In this document: positions 16,025 to 24,532 of the stretch, one piece after another
Layout of the letters: every line of letters begins with the position of its first letter
Position numbering within the stretch: the first letter of the stretch is position 1
Origin: Candidatus Zhuqueibacterota bacterium
Lineage (GTDB): Bacteria > Zhuqueibacterota > Zhuqueibacteria > Zhuqueibacterales > Geothermadaptataceae
Reading direction: 5' to 3'
Assembly (NCBI GenBank): GCA_015491485.1
Contig: WFVT01000078.1
Location: forward strand, 1-36,958
DNA: 36,958 bases
Made by a program: the position numbers and the translations under genes
The notes under the pieces: model-generated
Seen by the model: only the letters and a program-made list of their open reading frames with translations
Told to the model about the DNA's origin: nothing
Databases searched by the model: none

Positions 16025-17809
16025 ATGCGGATTTTGAATGTGCTTCGGACCATCGTGGATCAACTGGCCGTGTATGCCACCTGTCTGATCTTAGCGCCCT
16101 CTCTCATCGCGGCGCAGCCCCTGCATCAGCAACTGGCGGCCTATCAGACCCCGCTTCAGGCCGAATTTTCCGAAGAGAATGCTCTGGCAACGGTCGCACA
16201 CCTCCAGCGCTTTTGGCGGGACAACGGCAATGCCCATTTCAATGCTTGCATGGATCATCTCGCAGAGCTGCTTAAAAATGCCGGATTCACAGATAGAAGT
16301 CACCATTATCAATTGTGGATTCACGACACTTTATTGACGCAGCAACAGAGCTGGCAGCCCTATGAGGCCAGCTTGCGAATGCTGGAACCGGTGGATACCC
16401 TGATGTATTCTTTAACCGATACCCCCATGGCGCTGTGTGTGGGATCGCATGCCACGCCGCCGGAAGGTGTCAGGGCAGAGCTGGTATTTATCGACACGTT
16501 GAATCACATTGCCGAAGGTGCTCTCGCGGGGAAGATTGCCTATACCCATCGGCCGCCATCCTCTGTCTTCCCCAAAGCCGTTGTGACGGGCAAGGCTGTC
16601 GGCATCATCTCTTCGTATGTGCCGGAACTCAACCGCCCGGAGCGGAATCGCGATCTGGTGAGCATGGGGAAATTGCCCCGAAACCGGGAAGCACCGGTAT
16701 TCGGATTTAAAATTTCACGTCGATGGCAGCACACATTGGATTCCCTTCTCGCCCGGGAGCGTGTGGTCGTCAGAGCCCGGGTCAATACGGCCTTTCGTCC
16801 CAAACAGGTTCGGGAGGTTACGGCAGTCATTCGCGGGACGAAACGGCCGGAGGAGGTCATTGCACTGGTTGCCCATGTCGATGAGCTCGGCGCCAATGAT
16901 AACGCCTCCGGGAGTGCGGCGTTGTTGGAAATCGCGCTCAGCCTGAAACGTTTGATCGACAACGGGGCGCTGCCTTTGCCGGCGCGCAGCCTGCGGTTCA
17001 TGTGGGTGGAAGAGATTGCCAGCATCCGACGGTGGCGGCGGGCCAGGCCGGAGGAGTTCCGGCAGGTGAAAGCCGCTCTGATTCTGGACATGGTCGGGCA
17101 GGATGTTCGCAAAACCGGTGGACGGTTTTTGATCGAGAAAGCTCCTGATCCCTCGGCGATATGGACACGTCCGCCGGACGCGCACACCGCCTGGGGAAAA
17201 GGTTTCATGCCCCGGTCCTGGATCAGAGGAACCTATTTGAACGATTTGATGATCGCGGCGTGTGAAAGTGTGGCACAACGCGAACCCTGGAATTTTGCCG
17301 CCAATCCGTTCGAAGGGGGTTCGGATCACGTTCCGTTTATATCTGCCGGAATTCCGGCGGTGCTGGCCTGGCACTTTACCGATCAATTTTATCACACCAG
17401 CGGCGACAACCTGGACAAGGTCTCTGCCGCCGAAATGCGCCGTGTGGCCGTCGCCGTAGCCAGTGTGGCGCTGTTTATTGCCAACACCTCCGAACAGCAA
17501 GCCATTCGGCTTTTGGAGTGGCTGCAAGAGCGGGCCGGCCGGCGGCTGGAAAATGAGTTCCACCACAGCCATACTGCCATTCAGAGGGCATCGGATTTCG
17601 AAGATGAGCGGCAAAAACAGATAGAGATTCTTAATGCCTGGCGGGATTGGTATGTAGAAGCCTTTGAATCCGTTGCCGAATTACCGATAACGAGAAAAAA
17701 TCCACGGCTTAAAGCCCGGATTTCAGCGGCAAAACAGCGACTCGATCGCGATTTTAAATTCATCACACAGGGACTGCACCATGACAGACAAAAAGCTCCT
17801 ACTCATTGA
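16025..17809 (+). CDS. Secreted M28-family zinc metallopeptidase
   Basis: The product has about 594 residues from MRILNVLRTIVDQ, giving a signal peptide ending LIAAQP; an in-frame ATG at 15962 would only add a non-signal extension running through a DnaA box. The peptidase core lies at about 275-475 and keeps all expected co-catalytic zinc positions: AHVDE (His and Asp near 283), GANDNASG (bridging Asp near 291), VEE (Glu pair near 328), LDMVG (Asp near 355) and YHTSGDNLDKV (His near 456). M28 enzymes are aminopeptidases or carboxypeptidases. The N-terminal region (about 100-270) is probably an inserted protease-associated-like domain. The C-terminal 110 residues look helical. Its end overlaps the next gene by 29 bases. 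Confidence 0.88.
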   Translation: MRILNVLRTIVDQLAVYATCLILAPSLIAAQPLHQQLAAYQTPLQAEFSEENALATVAHLQRFWRDNGNAHFNACMDHLAELLKNAGFTDRSHHYQLWIHDTLLTQQQSWQPYEASLRMLEPVDTLMYSLTDTPMALCVGSHATPPEGVRAELVFIDTLNHIAEGALAGKIAYTHRPPSSVFPKAVVTGKAVGIISSYVPELNRPERNRDLVSMGKLPRNREAPVFGFKISRRWQHTLDSLLARERVVVRARVNTAFRPKQVREVTAVIRGTKRPEEVIALVAHVDELGANDNASGSAALLEIALSLKRLIDNGALPLPARSLRFMWVEEIASIRRWRRARPEEFRQVKAALILDMVGQDVRKTGGRFLIEKAPDPSAIWTRPPDAHTAWGKGFMPRSWIRGTYLNDLMIAACESVAQREPWNFAANPFEGGSDHVPFISAGIPAVLAWHFTDQFYHTSGDNLDKVSAAEMRRVAVAVASVALFIANTSEQQAIRLLEWLQERAGRRLENEFHHSHTAIQRASDFEDERQKQIEILNAWRDWYVEAFESVAELPITRKNPRLKARISAAKQRLDRDFKFITQGLHHDRQKAPTH

Positions 17810-18545
17810 TGGTGACGCTGCATCACGCATGTTTTTAGATGTCAATTTATCCAAATTCGGATTTGTGGTGACGTCCGTGGCAACGACCGAAGAAGCGCTG
17901 GTCGCGGCGAATCAGGAGCGCCCGGATCTATTGATTTGTGATGCCAATTCGCAAACCATGAAAGGCATCGAGTTTTGCTGGATGATCCGGGAAACCGACA
18001 ACCTCAAAGGCATCCCGTTCATCCTGCTCAGCAGTGATCCCAATTCGGAAACCGAGATTTCTGCCTACCGCAGCGGTGTGGACGCCATTGTTTACCGGCC
18101 GGTATCCATTCGGGCACTCATCACTCGCATTGAGACCCTTTTGATCCGCCTCGAACAAATCCTCGATGAAAGTGAACCATTGCATTTCGGGGAAGAGACG
18201 GATTCGAGCAAACCGGAACTGCAGGGCAGCTTATCGGCATTCTCGTTGATCGAGCTGATTCAATTTTTGCATATGGGGAAAAAATCAGGAACATTGCGAA
18301 TCCATCACGAAGGAGAGTTCGGCGAAATGCGCTTTCTCGAAGGCGAGGTCACGTTTGCGAGTGCCAAACAACTGGCGGGAGAAGAAGCGGTTTACCGAAT
18401 GGCGAGTTGGGAAAGTGGCCGTTTTTCCTGGCAATCGGGCAGCATCGCTTCGGAAAGGAATATTCAGAAGCCCACGATGAAGCTGATATTGGACTGTTGT
18501 TCGGTTCTGGATATGGAAAACATTATTGTTCAGCAGAACTCATAA
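17781..18545 (+). CDS. Response regulator receiver with C-terminal DUF4388 (PATAN) domain
   Basis: This 254-residue protein has a CheY-like receiver (1-125) and DUF4388 (about 150-250, LQGSLSAFSLIELIQFLHMG, GTLRIHHEGEFGEMRFLEGE). Acidic residues Asp10 and Asp12 and the phosphoacceptor Asp54 (LLICDAN) are present, with Ser84/85 at the switch position. The normally invariant Lys near strand five is Arg (VYRPVS, residue 106), which may change phosphorylation-induced signalling. DUF4388 proteins act in motility, polarity and gliding-type systems in delta-proteobacteria and cyanobacteria, through protein contacts rather than DNA binding. The start lies within the end of the M28 gene, so translation is coupled. 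No histidine kinase is adjacent. Confidence 0.88.
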   Translation: MTDKKLLLIDGDAASRMFLDVNLSKFGFVVTSVATTEEALVAANQERPDLLICDANSQTMKGIEFCWMIRETDNLKGIPFILLSSDPNSETEISAYRSGVDAIVYRPVSIRALITRIETLLIRLEQILDESEPLHFGEETDSSKPELQGSLSAFSLIELIQFLHMGKKSGTLRIHHEGEFGEMRFLEGEVTFASAKQLAGEEAVYRMASWESGRFSWQSGSIASERNIQKPTMKLILDCCSVLDMENIIVQQNS

Positions 18546-18676
18546 TGGCAGCACAGGCAAAGGGCGAGGCTCCAGCCGGGGCTGATGGATAGCCGTGTTT
18601 TACGTATGATCAATCCCGGGGAATGCCCTGTCTCACCGGGGCTTGACCGTTTTCTCACCGCTCGGAAGCTGATACA

Positions 18677-20851
18677 CTACAACATCCCTTTGCGTTTCCG
18701 CAAAAACCACTCGAAGCTCAGGGTCAACAAAATAACCGCAAGCATGGGCCAGCGCTGCCAGAGAGGAATCTGTTTTTCCAGAATACGGATTCTCGGCTCA
18801 AACTGCAACTGAGCCGCCCATGGCGCCAGGCTGTCCGGTGAAACGGTTCGTCCACCGGTTCTTAACGCGATTTGACGCAGCAGCCGGAAATCGGCTTCGG
18901 TGTGCTGAAATTCAATCCGGTAGGATTCGACGGTAAACTGCCCCTGATCGGTGCCCACCACGCGGTCGCCATCCCGTGCAACCGCTTCGTAGCGGTAATC
19001 TCCCCCTTCCAGCACATTCAATTTCCCTTCATACAGACCGTTTCCCCTGCCCTGCAAAAGGATATCCGCGGAAGTGTCACGGCTCCGAATACGCACTTCA
19101 ATATCCAGATGATCTCTCGGCGTGAAATCCTCAAAGTATGCCTGCGCCGAAAACAGAATTTCTTCCCCGGTGCGATAAATATCCTTGTTCGTGCTGACCC
19201 GTAGCAATTTGCTCTCTTCAACTGAAACCAGCCACCGGATACTCTGAAGCAGGATGCGTTCATAAACCGCATTTCCGGGATCGATTCGCTGCATCATCAA
19301 ATGCCAGCGCCAGAATCCGCCGCCCCAGAAAGCCACAACGCGCCGCTGCCCCTGACGCATCAAACTCAGCAAAGGCACATTCCCCCGCGGGGAGGCCAAT
19401 TTACCGGCATGCATCGCTTCCAGAAGGGTCTGTGACCCCGGTGCCAGATTTATTCTCACAAACGGTGAAAATACCGGCGGCAATTCTTCGATGGTATCTT
19501 TGGAAGGCCGTCCTTCATCGTCCAACTTCAATATAGGATGCACCAGCCCTTGAATGGTAACCCGGGGGACCACCTGCCGCTCTTGTGTCACCATGGGTGG
19601 GGTCGGCAACATCAAAAGTTTTCGGTATTCGGCGAGCCGGCGAGGCGATACATCGGCGCCGGAGAGAAAAAGCAGCGGCTTCTCCTCTTGCAGAACCGCC
19701 CGTTCGAGCCAGCGCTGGAGGACCGGCGGCAATCCATTCTCGCCGAATAGCTGAATCCCAACCACACAATCAACATCCTCCAGCTCCTTTTCGGAGGGCA
19801 ATGCCCCTCCCAGGAACCTTCCAGGCGCCATGGCAATGTAACTTTTAACCGTCAAATTTTGATCTTGCTTCAAAGTCCGAATCAGAAATGACACATCGGG
19901 CGAAGGAGCGCCGGCCAGCACCACCAGTTTCAGTTTGCTTTTCAGGATTTTGATATAAAATGTGCGCCGGTTGTTCCGATCCGTGGCTTCATCCGGGAAA
20001 CGGTCCACAGACAACTGGTATTTTTGCACGCCTTCCTGTTCAGGCATAAAGGCAAAATGCAGGCTCAGTTCCTGATCATCCTTCGGCAGGGTTACCGTCT
20101 TTTCCTCGAGGATTTGCTCTCCGCGCATGAGACGCACCCGGGCGCGGCGGCCGCTATAGCCCCGGCTGCGAAGCACCACCTGCAGCGGCACCCGGGTCCC
20201 GGCAAAAGCGATTTCGTTGGTCACCGCATCTTCAATCCACACGTCTTTTGGCGCGGTTTCCAGACCCAGCGGAACGGTGTAAATCGGCACCGGATATTCC
20301 TGTGCGATCTGAACCGGATCGCTTCCCAGATTGTACATGCCATCCGAAAACAGCAGCACAGCGGTTAGGTAAGAATTGGAGAGCGTTTCCCGCGCCGATT
20401 CCAGCGCTTTCGCAATATCAGTGCCTTCGGCTTCGAAAGTAAGCGAATCCGGGTGGAATGGGGTCAGCTCTTGAGTTTCTGCGGCGAATCCCAAAAAGCG
20501 AACGTCGTACCGATCTTGCAATTCGCTGAGCCATGATTGGGTTAGAATGGACCGCAACTGCTCGCCCCTGGGGCCCTGCTTGCCGGGCAGTTGCATGCTG
20601 GCCGATGTATCGATCAGCACGGCGAGCACCGGTCGTTCCACCTGTCGCCAGGAGATGCCAAGGATGGGTTCGAACAGGAGCAAGAACAAAAAAACGAAAC
20701 TCAGGACTCGCAGGCTTAGCAAAAGCCGTCTCAAAAGCTCGGAAACCGGCGGCAGAGTGATTCGATACGCCCACCAGGCCAGCCATCCCAGGGCTAAAAC
20801 TCCCAGAATGAAGAACCAGGTGTTATAACTGAATTGCAGTGAAAATTCCAT
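18677..20851 (-). CDS. Large VWA-domain membrane protein
   Basis: The 724-residue product has two N-terminal membrane helices (about 11-29 and 42-60) followed by a von Willebrand factor A domain from about 74, with the MIDAS motif DTSAS at 81-85. Later regions include a possible CARDB/BatA-like beta domain (VPLQVVLRSRGYSGRRARV), a segment resembling a GATase-like fold (LVVLAGAPSPDVSFLIRTL) and a FnIII-like stretch. A C-terminal helix (WPMLAVILLTLSFEWFLRKR) closes the chain, leaving most of the protein on the outer face. This layout is frequent in FCB and Planctomycetes genomes, where function is unproven. It starts three bases after the tsaD stop and is the last gene of that operon. Confidence 0.85.
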   Translation of the reverse strand: MEFSLQFSYNTWFFILGVLALGWLAWWAYRITLPPVSELLRRLLLSLRVLSFVFLFLLLFEPILGISWRQVERPVLAVLIDTSASMQLPGKQGPRGEQLRSILTQSWLSELQDRYDVRFLGFAAETQELTPFHPDSLTFEAEGTDIAKALESARETLSNSYLTAVLLFSDGMYNLGSDPVQIAQEYPVPIYTVPLGLETAPKDVWIEDAVTNEIAFAGTRVPLQVVLRSRGYSGRRARVRLMRGEQILEEKTVTLPKDDQELSLHFAFMPEQEGVQKYQLSVDRFPDEATDRNNRRTFYIKILKSKLKLVVLAGAPSPDVSFLIRTLKQDQNLTVKSYIAMAPGRFLGGALPSEKELEDVDCVVGIQLFGENGLPPVLQRWLERAVLQEEKPLLFLSGADVSPRRLAEYRKLLMLPTPPMVTQERQVVPRVTIQGLVHPILKLDDEGRPSKDTIEELPPVFSPFVRINLAPGSQTLLEAMHAGKLASPRGNVPLLSLMRQGQRRVVAFWGGGFWRWHLMMQRIDPGNAVYERILLQSIRWLVSVEESKLLRVSTNKDIYRTGEEILFSAQAYFEDFTPRDHLDIEVRIRSRDTSADILLQGRGNGLYEGKLNVLEGGDYRYEAVARDGDRVVGTDQGQFTVESYRIEFQHTEADFRLLRQIALRTGGRTVSPDSLAPWAAQLQFEPRIRILEKQIPLWQRWPMLAVILLTLSFEWFLRKRKGML

Positions 20852-20854
20852 GAT

Positions 20855-21868
20855 TCAGCCGGTACTCGATTCGGTTAACGTGAGGTTCGGACGCGGCGGT
20901 AAGTCCAGAGGCGAGGACTTTCCCCGGCGGAAGAATAGGTCCGCTGCTTTGCCGATCATGGCAGCGTTATCGGTGCAATATTGGAGCGAAGGAATATACA
21001 CCTGGAAATCGTGTTTTTCGGCCAGGGTGCGAATTGCATCTGCAAGGCTGCGGTTCCGCGCAACACCCCCGGCAACGACGACATGGCGGATCCGACTCCG
21101 CTGTACAGCCAGAGCCACCTTTTCGCTGAGTGCCGTAACGACCGCCTTTTGAAACGACGCAGCCACATCCGCACGCCGGCGGTGTTTATCCTCGTCGGAG
21201 AGTTTATTGTAATAATACAAAACCGCGGTTTTCAAGCCCGAGAAGCTAAAATCATAAGCATTGCCTTTCAATTTTGCCACCGGGAATTGGATGGCGTTTT
21301 CGTCACCATCGCGCGCCAGCTTTTCGATTGATGGTCCTCCTGGATAAGGTAAATTCAAAATTTTTGCCACCTTATCGAAGGCTTCGCCGGCGGCGTCGTC
21401 CCGGGTTTCGCCCAGAATTTCGTAACGACCAATGTCGTGCACCAGGGCTAAAAAAGTGTGTCCGCCGGAAACCACCAGAGCCAAAAACGGCATCGGCAAG
21501 TCGGGGTGCTCTATCATGGCGCTAAAAAGATGCCCCTCCAGATGGTTCACGCCCAGAAACGGAATGTTTCTCGACAGGGCGATTCCCTTGGCAAACGTCA
21601 ACCCCACCAGCAGCGAGCCGATCAAACCCGGCCCGTAAGTCGCCGCAACCGCGTCGATCTCCTCCAGGGGAATTCCCGCTTCCTGAAGGGCCTGTTCCAC
21701 CACCGGCACAATTTTAATGATATGCGCCCGTGATGCCAGTTCCGGCACCACACCACCCCACTTCAGATGCTCCTGCTGAGAAGCCACGATGTTGGACAGC
21801 AACTGTCCATCGCGAAACACGGCGGCGGCGGTTTCATCACAGGATGTTTCGATCGCCAGCAGCTTCAT
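20855..21868 (-). CDS. tsaD: tRNA N6-adenosine threonylcarbamoyltransferase TsaD
   Basis: TsaD transfers the threonylcarbamoyl group from TC-AMP to A37 of ANN-decoding tRNAs, working with TsaB and TsaE in bacteria. The 337-residue length is standard. The sequence shows the ASKHA ATPase start LAIETSCDETAAAVF (4-18), VPELASRAH, the metal-binding NHLEGH with His109 and His113, SGGHT, DDAAGEAFDKVAK, GNAYDFSFSGLKTA and VVAGGVARNRSL. The start overlaps the YbbR gene stop by four bases, and the VWA gene follows after three bases. TsaB and TsaE are not in the window. Confidence 0.97.
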   Translation of the reverse strand: MKLLAIETSCDETAAAVFRDGQLLSNIVASQQEHLKWGGVVPELASRAHIIKIVPVVEQALQEAGIPLEEIDAVAATYGPGLIGSLLVGLTFAKGIALSRNIPFLGVNHLEGHLFSAMIEHPDLPMPFLALVVSGGHTFLALVHDIGRYEILGETRDDAAGEAFDKVAKILNLPYPGGPSIEKLARDGDENAIQFPVAKLKGNAYDFSFSGLKTAVLYYYNKLSDEDKHRRRADVAASFQKAVVTALSEKVALAVQRSRIRHVVVAGGVARNRSLADAIRTLAEKHDFQVYIPSLQYCTDNAAMIGKAADLFFRRGKSSPLDLPPRPNLTLTESSTG

Positions 21869-22809
21869 CGGACCCTCTGCCGTTCTTTAACCAATTTGAA
21901 CCGTTCCGGATGCATTTGCACAATGCGAATTTCAGGAGGCAATTTGATTTGCACGCGATATCCTTCTTTTCCAGGGATTTTATCCTGATGATAATCAATA
22001 ATCGCCTGAATGTCCTTTTTCTGCAATTGCATCAGCAATCGCTCCCCTCCCGCCAGGGTCAATTTCAAGGTTGAAGGTACGGCGCCCACACGCCACCCCC
22101 GAGGTGCATTGACCACTTTAATCGGTATTTCTTCAAACGTAAGCTCCAACAATTTTTGAATATCCACGGAATAGTGCACATCCTTCGGGGTGATGGTAAT
22201 TTGCAGCGAATCCGGAAACGGCTTGATACGAACGCGCCCTGAAAAGCGGTACTTGACCTCTTTGAACATCCGTTTTTCCGTTACAACCTTTTGTACCGCC
22301 TCAACATGATTGATCGGGCCTTCTATCGTAACGCTGTCCGGTGAGAGCCGGATCCCGCCGACGACGGCATATCCAGGAAGCGGCTGTACCTGGATATCCG
22401 GCACCACTGGCACCTTTCGGGCGACTTTCTGCGCCATAAGAATATAAATGGAATCCAGACTCAATACCTGCCAGGAATAGATGTCTGGAAGTTTGGGGGT
22501 GAGTTCCAGCATCCTGGGGGAAAGGGGAAGGGTGTCGTTTGAATAGACATTCGCTAAATCCACTTCGAGGGCGGCTTGTTTGAAAAAACGCAGCGCGAGC
22601 AGGGCTTTTCCTTTGCCTTCGACTTTAACTTTGACACGTTTGGGGAGCGGGCTGACGATGACTTTATTTTCGGGTACATTCTTCGCTTTCACCGGCACAT
22701 AGAGATAGTCGGTATGGTTGTTACCGGAAATAACAACTAACCAGAAAAAAAAAGCAGCGAAGAAGGAAAACAGTTTTACTTTAAAATTCTCCAGCAATCG
22801 ATTTAGCAT
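21865..22809 (-). CDS. YbbR-like domain protein (CdaR-type)
   Basis: The product has about 314 residues from MLNRLLENFKVKLFSFFAA. A longer frame starting at 22854 would begin inside the terminator of the preceding gene, so it is rejected. One N-terminal membrane helix (about 9-28) anchors repeated YbbR modules (about 80 residues each: YVPVKAKNVPENKVIVSPLPKRVKVKVEG, then RKVPVVPDIQVQPLPGYAVV, then VRIKPFPDSLQITITP). In Firmicutes YbbR/CdaR regulates the diadenylate cyclase CdaA and is encoded next to it. Here no cyclase is adjacent; tsaD follows directly with a four-base overlap. The link to c-di-AMP is therefore unproven for this organism. Confidence 0.85.
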   Translation of the reverse strand: MLNRLLENFKVKLFSFFAAFFFWLVVISGNNHTDYLYVPVKAKNVPENKVIVSPLPKRVKVKVEGKGKALLALRFFKQAALEVDLANVYSNDTLPLSPRMLELTPKLPDIYSWQVLSLDSIYILMAQKVARKVPVVPDIQVQPLPGYAVVGGIRLSPDSVTIEGPINHVEAVQKVVTEKRMFKEVKYRFSGRVRIKPFPDSLQITITPKDVHYSVDIQKLLELTFEEIPIKVVNAPRGWRVGAVPSTLKLTLAGGERLLMQLQKKDIQAIIDYHQDKIPGKEGYRVQIKLPPEIRIVQMHPERFKLVKERQRVR

Positions 22810-22830
22810 TGCCTGACATCGGAATTGAAC

Positions 22831-22863
22831 AAAGAAAAAGGGTAAGAGTTTCAACTCTCACCC
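22831..22863 (-). terminator. Rho-independent terminator after the zinc-ribbon gene
   Basis: On the minus strand GGGTGAGAGTT, a two-base loop and AACTCTTACCC form an 11-base stem with one mismatch (22840-22863), followed by TTTTTCTTT. It separates the zinc-ribbon gene from ybbR and lies about 45 bases after the former's stop. Confidence 0.85.
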
Positions 22864-22906
22864 GCAATTTGTATTCTGAAACATTTACCAACGGTGAAAA
22901 AACCGA

Positions 22907-23098
22907 TCAATCAGCAACCTCTTTGAGCGAATGGACGACGCTAACTTCACCATTGTCGATCCGAATCTGATAGCCACACTCTGGATGGGTACAAACCCAG
23001 GCTTTAAAAATTAATGTGGCACCCTCACGTCCATAATCAGACAGGGGGATCAGAACGCCTTCTTTGCATTTTTGGCATTTCGGATAGAGGTTTTCCAT
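22907..23098 (-). CDS. Small zinc-ribbon protein of unknown function
   Basis: A 63-residue product if started at MENLYPKCQKC, with GGAGG nine bases upstream; an ATG three codons earlier touches that site. It has one likely four-Cys zinc site: Cys8 and Cys11 (CQKC) and Cys36 and Cys41 (CTHPEC). The region between is basic to neutral and the C-terminus is acidic (SLKEVAD). The layout resembles small nucleic-acid or protein-docking zinc ribbons. It has its own terminator. Function unknown. Confidence 0.75.
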   Translation of the reverse strand: MENLYPKCQKCKEGVLIPLSDYGREGATLIFKAWVCTHPECGYQIRIDNGEVSVVHSLKEVAD

Positions 23099-23191
23099 AG
23101 TCACCATCCTCCCACGCTTTCTTCGTTTTCCGTTGCAACTTCAGGCTCCGCCCGCGTCCGTGATCCTATCGCATTTACCCCTGAATGCATT

Positions 23192-23506
23192 TTAATGAAA
23201 GAACTGATCTGAATCGTCGTCCTGCTCCAATCCCATCCGGCGTTTGAAAGTTTCATCCGTGTGGTAAAGAATCAGCTCCCGGAAAGGATAGTGATGCTCC
23301 ATGAGATACTGTAAGGTGATTTTACAGGCCTGCATCGGATCGAGCTGCTCGATGCGCTGAATCAATTCCAGCATTTGCGCATCATCCAGGCTGTTGAAAG
23401 CCTCTTCCCACACGGCGGCGATCTTCGGTTCCAGCCCCCCTTTTGCCACGATCAGATGGATTTTGAAACGGATCAGATCGCGCGTTAACTCAAATTGACT
23501 CCCCAT
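23192..23506 (-). CDS. Unknown 104-residue helical protein
   Basis: The product is mostly helical and charged (RDLIRFKIHLIVAKGGLE, DDAQMLELIQRIEQLD, ACKITLQYLMEHHYP) and ends in an acidic tail (EQDDDSDQFFH). It has no signal peptide or membrane helix. I do not recognise the family. GAGGG lies seven bases before the ATG at 23506. A stronger AGGAGGTG further upstream at about 23536-23543 leads into a different, short frame (see findings). It lies downstream of the ribosomal protein operon end, after a 231-base gap. Confidence 0.65.
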   Translation of the reverse strand: MGSQFELTRDLIRFKIHLIVAKGGLEPKIAAVWEEAFNSLDDAQMLELIQRIEQLDPMQACKITLQYLMEHHYPFRELILYHTDETFKRRMGLEQDDDSDQFFH

Positions 23507-23676
23507 GCCATGGCCCTCGGGATTGGTTTAAGCATCACCTCCTGTTGATTTGCTTGTAGTTAAAGTAAAATTTTTTCCTATGAATGTCAACCGATTCAAC
23601 GGATTTTTTGGAGATGAGCTTTCCAACCGGCTGCGGTTTCAGCACCATGCCCTACCGGCCGGGCGCCTTCGGATGG

Positions 23677-23713
23677 GCAGGACGCCGGCTCCCGAGGGGC
23701 GCAGACGTCCTGC
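23677..23713. repeat. GC-rich inverted repeat between rplI and the unknown protein gene
   Basis: GCAGGACG (23677-23684) and CGTCCTGC (23706-23713) form a perfect eight-base stem over a 21-base GC-rich loop. Neither side has a T tract. The surrounding gap (23507-23737) shows no gene. The repeat may be a transcript-end stabiliser or a dispersed element. Confidence 0.45.
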
Positions 23714-23737
23714 TCTGCCGACACAGATGGGGATTTT

Positions 23738-24184
23738 TTATCCCTGTTTGACAACCCAGACTTTGACTTTGGCTTCCACATCCGGGTGCAGCTTGATGGG
23801 AACCTCATAAACGCCAAGCGCTTTGAGCGGCTCATCCATCACAATTTTGCGGCGATCGATATCGAATCCTTTGCTTTTCAGCAGCTCGGCGATATCCTGC
23901 GAGGTGACGGCGCCAAAAACGCGATCCTCTTCACCCACCTGCACTTCAGCGGTCACCGAAACGGAATTGAGCTTGTTAGCCAGCTCTTCCGCTTCCCGGC
24001 GAATCCGGTTTTCAATGGCCTGCAGCCGTTTCTTTTCCTGCTCGATGATTTTTAAATTGCGCTTGTTGGCTTCTAATGCAATGCCTTTCGGGATCAAAAA
24101 ATTGCGGGCGTAACCGTCTTTGACATTGACGATTTCACCCACGTCTCCCAGGGACTCGAATTTCTGCTTTAAAATCACTTTCAT
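23738..24184 (-). CDS. rplI: Ribosomal protein bL9
   Basis: The 148-residue product matches bL9 in full: N-terminal domain MKVILKQKFESLGDVGEIVNVKDGYARNFLIPKGIA, the long connecting helix (EQEKKRLQAIENRIRREAEELANKL) and the C-terminal domain (VFGAVTSQDIAELLKSKGFDIDRRKIVMDEPLKALG). It binds 23S rRNA near the L1 stalk base and helps frame maintenance. It is last in the rpsF-ssb-rpsR-rplI operon. A short GGGAT/ATCCC hairpin overlaps its stop codon. Confidence 0.98.
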   Translation of the reverse strand: MKVILKQKFESLGDVGEIVNVKDGYARNFLIPKGIALEANKRNLKIIEQEKKRLQAIENRIRREAEELANKLNSVSVTAEVQVGEEDRVFGAVTSQDIAELLKSKGFDIDRRKIVMDEPLKALGVYEVPIKLHPDVEAKVKVWVVKQG

Positions 24185-24292
24185 GGTCTATTCCTCGTTT
24201 CCTCGGGTTTGGCAAGTTCAATCATTCTCACCTGATGCAGTCAGCAGCCCGGCTGGTTTGAACGACAGTCGCCGGGGGTAAGCCGACCGGTG

Positions 24293-24514
24293 TCAGCGCG
24301 TCATTTCGGCAACGAACGGAATCAATGCCAGATGCCGGGCGCGCTTAATGGCGCGCGTCAACATACGCTGGTGCTTGGCGCAGGTGCCGCTGGTCCGGCG
24401 GGGAATGATTTTGCCCTGCTCCGTCATAAAGCGCAAAAGGCGCTTTTCGTCTTTGTAATCAATATAGATAATCCCTTCTTCGCAGAACCGACAAATACGA
24501 CGTTTTCTCAACAT
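24293..24514 (-). CDS. rpsR: Ribosomal protein bS18
   Basis: This 73-residue protein is standard for bS18, with the core motif [42 protein letters not shown]. It keeps CRFC near the N-terminus plus the Cys in GTCAKH, so it looks like a zinc-binding (C-plus) form rather than the Cys-free version. It pairs with bS6 in the small subunit platform. It follows ssb by 18 bases. Confidence 0.98.
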   Translation of the reverse strand: MLRKRRICRFCEEGIIYIDYKDEKRLLRFMTEQGKIIPRRTSGTCAKHQRMLTRAIKRARHLALIPFVAEMTR

Positions 24515-24532
24515 CGGTCAAGCTCCTTCACG

